DNA of 64,000 nucleotides, from contig JASEVX010000013.1 of assembly GCA_031761405.1 (NCBI GenBank), positions 45,140,105 to 45,204,104 on the forward strand. The letters run 5' to 3'. Each line of letters opens with the position of its first letter. The first letter of the stretch is position 1. Shown one piece after another: positions 62,155-64,000 of the stretch. The position numbers were made by a program, and so were the translations under genes. This DNA comes from Serripes groenlandicus (taxonomy: Eukaryota > Mollusca > Bivalvia > Cardiida > Cardiidae). Under the pieces are notes generated by a model. The model saw only the letters and a list, made by a program, of their open reading frames with translations, was not told the origin of the DNA and did no database searches.

Positions 62155-62420
62155 TAGATAAGATAAGTATTACAGGATACGGAGAGGTTGTGTTCGAGGG
62201 CACTCCCTGTCCTCTAAGTCTTTATAATAGATAAGATAAGTATTACTATTTTTTTTTAATTTCTTTATGTGCAACAATACATTGCGGCTTCGTTGATGCT
62301 TTGTGTCAAACATTCGTCTTGTAATACATTAGATAGGTATTACAGGATACGGAGAGGTTGTGTCCGAGGACACTCCTCAACCTCTTTATAATAGATTCTA
62401 TAATTATTACAGGGTAAGGA
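62155..62420. repeat. Dispersed short repeat units at the outer edge of the right arm
   Basis: ataagtattacaggatacgg, then agaggttgtgt and cctctttataatag, appears about three times. The left arm has a related single unit near 15200-15350. Confidence 0.8.
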
Positions 62421-62479
62421 GAGGTTATTCATTAACATGTCCCCTATGAGGCGCCGTTTTACTATTTATTCCTTATTTT

Positions 62480-63030
62480 TTGATATCAGGAATTCGATTT
62501 TTTGATATCAGAAAATCTTTTTTTGATATCAGAAAATGGATTTCTTGATATCAAGAAATAAAGAGTATTTTCTGATCTCATAAATACATTTTCTGATATC
62601 AAATATTCATTTTCTGATATTAAAAAATGAATTCCTGATATCAAAAAATATCAAGAAATATGCTCTATTTTTGCTTATCAAATGATTTTCTGATATCAAG
62701 AATTCAAATTCCTGATATCAGAAAATTAATATTTGATATCAGAAAATGTATTTCTTGATATCAGAAAATCGTCAGTATTTCTTGATATTAGAAAATAGAT
62801 TATTTGATATCAGAAAATGGATTTCTTGACATCAAAAAATGATTTCGAATTCGAATTCCTGATATCAGAAAATGAATATTTGATATCAGAAAATGTATTT
62901 CTTGATATCAGAAAATCGTCAGTATATTTTTATATCAAAAATTCGATTCTTGATATCAGAAAATCATTTATATTTCTTGATATCAAAAATTGCATTTATT
63001 GATATCAGAAAATCATTTTCAATCAAAATC
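62480..63030. repeat. Array of TGATATCA palindromes
   Basis: About 24 occurrences of TGATATCA or near matches, embedded in aaaat/atttt contexts in both orientations. There is no constant long unit; spacing is mostly 20-45 bp. Open frames across it are repeat artefacts. Confidence 0.93.
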
Positions 63031-63443
63031 AAAAATTCAAACAATCCGCACGCATGCGCATACATTGTGTGTCGTGAATTGTCATAGAAATGTACAAGTT
63101 CATAGAACTCTTAAACACAAAAATAATATATTTTTTTATGTTAACTGGCGTCATTTGCCTCAAGGATTTTGAGATGAGAAAACTCTATTTGAAAGAAAAA
63201 ATCTATCCTTATTAGACGGCCTTTAACAGTCTAACTTTCTTTCTTGAACAAATAATTTCATATTGAAATTAATATATATATACATAAAATAGATATGTAG
63301 GTATGTGTATGCTAGCAAATGTTCAGTGTGTAAGTGCATTCTGATTTAACTGTTATTTTTCAAGTATTGCATGTATTTAGCCATTTTAAAGACAAAGTTT
63401 CCGTCCAGCTATCCGACGTAAAGGTCTGTTTACTGAAGACACA

Positions 63444-63626
63444 TGGTTTCAACAAAAGGGTGCCGCACCACACACACCCAGAGATGTTATCACATGGTTG
63501 GAGCATGTATTTGGTAACCGGTTCATTTCATTCAAGCCAGCAAAAGAATGGCCAACTCATTCGCTAGACTTAAACCATCCAGACGTTTTTCTCTGGGGTT
63601 ACCTAAAGTGTACACGCAAGTACTAG
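63444..63626 (+). pseudogene. Mariner/Tc1-type transposase, C-terminal remnant
   Basis: Reads WFQQKGAAPHTPRDV, then KEWPTHSLDLNHPDVFLWGY before a stop. It corresponds to the block around the last catalytic residue of DDE transposases of the IS630-Tc1-mariner group (commonly W..QQDGA.PH and SPDL.P.D..LWG). The region upstream is not recognisable and stops occur downstream, so it is inactive. Confidence 0.8.
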
Positions 63627-64000
63627 CACCAACTGATGAGATGAAACAAACAATCGTGCGTGAATGCAGACTAATTACTCATGAAACATACACATCTGTG
63701 ATGGAAAAATTAAAAATAGCGAATCCATTGACGTCGTCTTGCAACTTCTTCTTCTTCTTCTTTTCCGTAAATCCCACCAGTAAGTGGTGCACCGGGTTTC
63801 CCCGTAAGCGTTATTGTTTTTAGCTTGTTGACGAGTATGTAAAAAAGAAATGATATAGCTGCAGTATAAAACAATGTATTGTGTCCCAACAAAATGAACG
63901 TCATTTGAAACTTTTGTTTATAAAGCTGTTTACATATAAAATGACGTACATGTATTGTTATTGGTAAACAGAATGTACTTGGCACTCATAAATATTCGTG
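63627..64000. other. Window edge, nothing further recognised
   Basis: Possibly more decayed transposon sequence (gagatgaaacaaacaatcgt) and a TTC run at 63745-63762. No gene supported. Confidence 0.3.

Larger units (their letters stand above)
39770..62445. repeat. Right arm of the inverted duplication, with a secondary tandem duplication
   Basis: Inner edge at gacagaaggttcgcag, matching 28830-28842 in reverse complement. The outer edge (attcattaacatgtc near 62432-62445) matches 15165-15190. The arm is longer than the left one because the outer module with the cysteine-rich gene is present twice (about 51893-54190 and about 57440-62110) and because a 50 bp satellite lies between them. Confidence 0.9.

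Overview
The window is animal genomic DNA: AT-rich, with GT-AG introns and crowded with small interspersed repeats. tRNA-derived SINE families, TTAA-flanked piggyBac-like MITEs and a 'gene-desert' repeat resembling those common in bivalve genomes suggest a marine or freshwater bivalve mollusc. That assignment is inference from repeat style, not a species identification.

The dominant structure is a large inverted duplication. The left arm (about 15165-28842) and the right arm (about 39770-62445) carry the same genes in mirror orientation around a spacer of about 11 kb. Each arm has one intact seven-exon T-box transcription factor gene (copy A, minus strand, 21557-28198; copy B, plus strand, 40619-46238). 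The two T-box genes are divergent, head to head. Further out, each arm has a small two-exon gene for a secreted cysteine-rich protein with colipase/prokineticin-like cysteine spacing, transcribed towards its T-box neighbour. The left arm has one such gene (16161-17329). The right arm has two complete genes (52230-53402 and 59217-61063) plus a truncated fragment (50849-50960), because its outer module was duplicated again in tandem.

The arms differ by many indels and repeat insertions. Several of these give clean filled-site/empty-site pairs that define the target duplications of local MITEs (TTAA for one family, TA for another). The four T-box exons coding for most of the DNA-binding domain encode identical protein in both arms, while the flanking regions of the protein have diverged, as expected if both genes are under constraint. 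The spacer contains a 5'-truncated LINE, a 200-base assembly gap (32160-32359), several MITEs and three regular minisatellites. Because the arms lie on opposite sides of the gap, a haplotype-duplication artefact has to be excluded.

Outside the duplication, the left flank (1-15165) has no convincing host gene. It holds a broken LINE, foldback elements, MITEs and minisatellites. The right flank holds an array built from TGATATCA palindromes (62480-63030) and the C-terminal remnant of a mariner/Tc1-type transposase (63444-63626). None of the tRNA-like sequences looks like a functional tRNA gene; all appear to be SINE heads.
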